In this document: positions 5,087-6,161 of the stretch, one piece after another
Layout of the letters: every line of letters begins with the position of its first letter
Numbering within the stretch: the stretch's first letter is position 1
NCBI GenBank assembly: GCA_903839795.1
Contig: CAIMDR010000252.1
Coordinates: 1-6,161 of the forward strand
DNA from: an uncultured Methylococcaceae bacterium
GTDB taxonomy: Bacteria > Pseudomonadota > Gammaproteobacteria > Methylococcales > Methylomonadaceae
DNA: 6,161 nucleotides
Direction of reading: 5' to 3'
Notes under the pieces: model-generated
What the model saw: the letters and a program-made list of their open reading frames with translations, nothing else
Databases searched by the model: none
What the model was told of the DNA's origin: nothing
Position numbers and translations under genes: made by a program

Positions 5087-5683
5087 ATGCCTAGAACATC
5101 AAAAAAACTAACCAATCGAGAAAACCTGTTAAAACAAGGGGTGACTTTGCTGATGCAGCAAGGTTATCACGGTACAGGCCTGAAAGAAATCTTGGATGCC
5201 GTGCAAGTCCCCAAAGGTTCTTTCTATAATTATTTTGGCAGCAAAGAGAATTTTGCTGCGGAAGCCATTCAGCACTATATAAATCCCTTTATCGATCAAT
5301 TAAATAGCCATTTACAAAATCCGGCCAATGATGCCCTAAGTGCTATGCGGTGTTATTTTTATGAGCTGATTACAGAATTAGAACAAGCTGATTATAAGGG
5401 CGGTTGTTTATTAGGCAATTTAATGGGCGAAATGGGTGATACCAGTGAGCTTTGTAAAACATCCTTGCAAACGGCGGTACATCGTTATCGGGATTTATTG
5501 CAGACAGGCTTAATTACGGCACAACGCGAAGGGACGGTAAGAGCGGACAAATCAGCAGAGGAAATGGCTGATTTATTGGTTAATATGTGGCAAGGTGCTT
5601 TATTAAGAATGAAAATTGAACAATCTTCCACACCGCTTAAGCAATGTTGCGAGAATTTATTGGATGATTTTTTTAAAGCCTGA
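5087..5683 (+). CDS. TetR-family repressor, NemR/AcuR-like, with conserved Cys-Lys switch residues
   Basis: This is a DNA-binding dimeric repressor. With the ATG at 5087 it has 198 residues, typical for TetR; an in-frame TTG at 5051 lies in the -35 box and is rejected. The N-terminal helix-turn-helix spans roughly 13-52 and includes GYHGTGLKEIL and VPKGSFYNYFGSKE (41-54), the NemR/AcuR-type recognition helix. In the ligand domain, GCLLGNLMGEM places C107 on NemR Cys106. QGALLRMKI places K176 on NemR Lys175. In NemR these two residues are reported to react and sense bleach and electrophiles. C123, C187 and C188 are additional cysteines. The gene lies 59 nt after the nuclease and 56 nt before the DUF4242 gene. 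Operator-like sites in both flanking promoters suggest autorepression and control of the downstream gene. The exact inducer is unknown, and family assignment is by eye. Confidence 0.9.
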   Translation: MPRTSKKLTNRENLLKQGVTLLMQQGYHGTGLKEILDAVQVPKGSFYNYFGSKENFAAEAIQHYINPFIDQLNSHLQNPANDALSAMRCYFYELITELEQADYKGGCLLGNLMGEMGDTSELCKTSLQTAVHRYRDLLQTGLITAQREGTVRADKSAEEMADLLVNMWQGALLRMKIEQSSTPLKQCCENLLDDFFKA

Positions 5684-5688
5684 TATAT

Positions 5689-5694
5689 TATAAT
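5689..5694 (+). promoter_or_regulatory. -10 box of the DUF4242 gene promoter
   Basis: TATAAT is a perfect -10 hexamer just after the tetR stop. The matching -35 region lies inside the end of tetR and is weak (TGATTT at 5665-5670, 18-nt spacing). The predicted start site, near 5701, falls within operator O2. This supports a separate, repressible promoter rather than simple readthrough from tetR. Confidence 0.55.
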
Positions 5695-5699
5695 TTTTC

Positions 5700-5714
5700 A
5701 AGACGACCAGTCGT
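5700..5714. promoter_or_regulatory. Operator-like palindrome O2 upstream of the DUF4242 gene
   Basis: AAGACGACCAGTCGT contains the inverted repeat ACGAC-CA-GTCGT (5703-5714) and is the sister of O1 at 5061-5075. It begins 5 nt after the TATAAT box, so a bound TetR dimer would cover the transcription start. Confidence 0.6.
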
Positions 5715-5739
5715 TTAATTTAACCCAGGAGACATTACC

Positions 5740-6015
5740 ATGCCAAAATATATTATCGAACGTGAAATTCCCGGTGCAGGCGCATTAACCGCACAGGATC
5801 TGCAAGGCATATCGCAAAAATCATGCGGTGTTCTTAAGGACATGGGGCCAAAAATTCAGTGGGTAGAAAGCTATGTAACAGACGATAAAGTCTACTGTGT
5901 TTATATAGCACCCGATGAAGCAACCGTAAGAGCCCATGCTGAACAGGGCGGATTTCCTGCCAATCTTATTTCCGAAATAAAAACGATGATTGACCCGACC
6001 ACAGCTGAAGCTTAA
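5740..6015 (+). CDS. DUF4242 / SCO4226-like small protein
   Basis: This 91-residue soluble protein has no signal peptide. The opening MPKYIIEREIPGAG, then ISQKSC, QWVESYVTDDKVYCVYIAP and GGFPAN, are hallmarks of the DUF4242 family. Streptomyces SCO4226, a ferredoxin-like-fold nickel-binding protein, belongs to this family; the cellular role is not established. Candidate metal or redox residues are C29, C53 and H66. Its length equals the family norm. A strong Shine-Dalgarno AGGAGA (5727-5732) lies 7 nt before the ATG. The gene sits behind its own TATAAT and the O2 operator, next to a NemR-like TetR gene, so it is probably that regulator's target. Metal binding here is inference from the family. 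Confidence 0.9.
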   Translation: MPKYIIEREIPGAGALTAQDLQGISQKSCGVLKDMGPKIQWVESYVTDDKVYCVYIAPDEATVRAHAEQGGFPANLISEIKTMIDPTTAEA

Positions 6016-6033
6016 TCGCTATAACAAGCATTA

Positions 6034-6052
6034 GGCGTAGGTCGGAATAAGA
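6034..6052. repeat. Possible fragment of a GTAGGTCGGAATAAG-type dispersed repeat
   Basis: GCGTAGGTCGGAATAAG resembles one arm of a palindromic repeat that I recall as widespread in gammaproteobacterial intergenic regions. The complementary second arm is not present here, so it may be a remnant. Recognition is from memory only. Confidence 0.3.
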
Positions 6053-6083
6053 CCACTCCATAGACGTTAACTTAAGACATTTC

Positions 6084-6152
6084 ACCACGAAGACACGAAG
6101 AGCACGAAGATTTTTCTTTGGCTTTTCTTCGTGAACTTCGTGTCTTCGTGGT
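6084..6152. repeat. Long hairpin repeat of CACGAAG units
   Basis: ACCACGAAGACACGAAG (6084-6100) and its exact complement at 6136-6152 form a 17-bp stem. After a 2x2 mismatch the stem continues for 8 bp (6103-6110 with 6126-6133), closing on a 15-nt loop. Each arm is built of repeated CACGAAG units. This type of repeat is dispersed in many bacterial genomes. Lying 68 bp after the DUF4242 gene, it may also act as a transcript 3' end or stabiliser, although no T-run follows. Confidence 0.75.
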
Positions 6153-6161
6153 CTGTAATAT

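Overview
The window looks chromosomal and comes from an AT-leaning gammaproteobacterium. The pilT-pilU retraction ATPase pair transcribed divergently from yggS is a classic gammaproteobacterial arrangement. The protein styles and the GC-rich palindromic intergenic repeats remind me of methanotrophs (Methylococcales, such as Methylobacter or Methylomonas). That placement is an inference from memory and was not searched.

Layout: positions 1-1584 (minus strand) hold a type IV pilus retraction operon, a complete pilT followed 10 nt later by pilU, which runs off the left edge. Divergent from it is yggS (1696-2379, plus), a PLP-homeostasis protein. Converging on yggS with a 9-nt gap is a minus-strand gene (2389-3090). 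It encodes an unusual stand-alone M41-like zinc metallopeptidase with an HEAGH motif and a four-cysteine cluster but no AAA+ domain. A rho-independent terminator facing the same way sits directly in front of its start codon.

Positions 3091-4103 are about 1 kb without a recognised gene, but they are rich in structure: two terminator-like hairpins, a 21-bp-spaced tandem repeat, a roughly 185-bp imperfect palindrome that looks like a MITE or other palindromic repeat, and a perfect 15-bp-arm hairpin. A possible 38-codon upstream ORF ends in an ATGA overlap with the next gene.

Positions 4104-5027 (plus) encode an exported DRGH-type DNA/RNA non-specific endonuclease with a small N-terminal cysteine module. 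Then come a TetR-family regulator (best start 5087) and a 91-aa DUF4242/SCO4226-like small protein (5740-6015). The regulator aligns by eye with E. coli NemR and keeps both residues of the NemR redox switch (Cys106/Lys175, here Cys107/Lys176). Two related 15-bp operator-like sites, one in the regulator's own promoter and one on the start site of the DUF4242 gene, suggest a self-contained autoregulated, possibly electrophile- or oxidant-responsive unit. The right edge carries a long CACGAAG-type hairpin repeat.

The most notable items are the NemR-like regulator/DUF4242 circuit and the stand-alone M41-like peptidase. The rest is ordinary chromosomal content.
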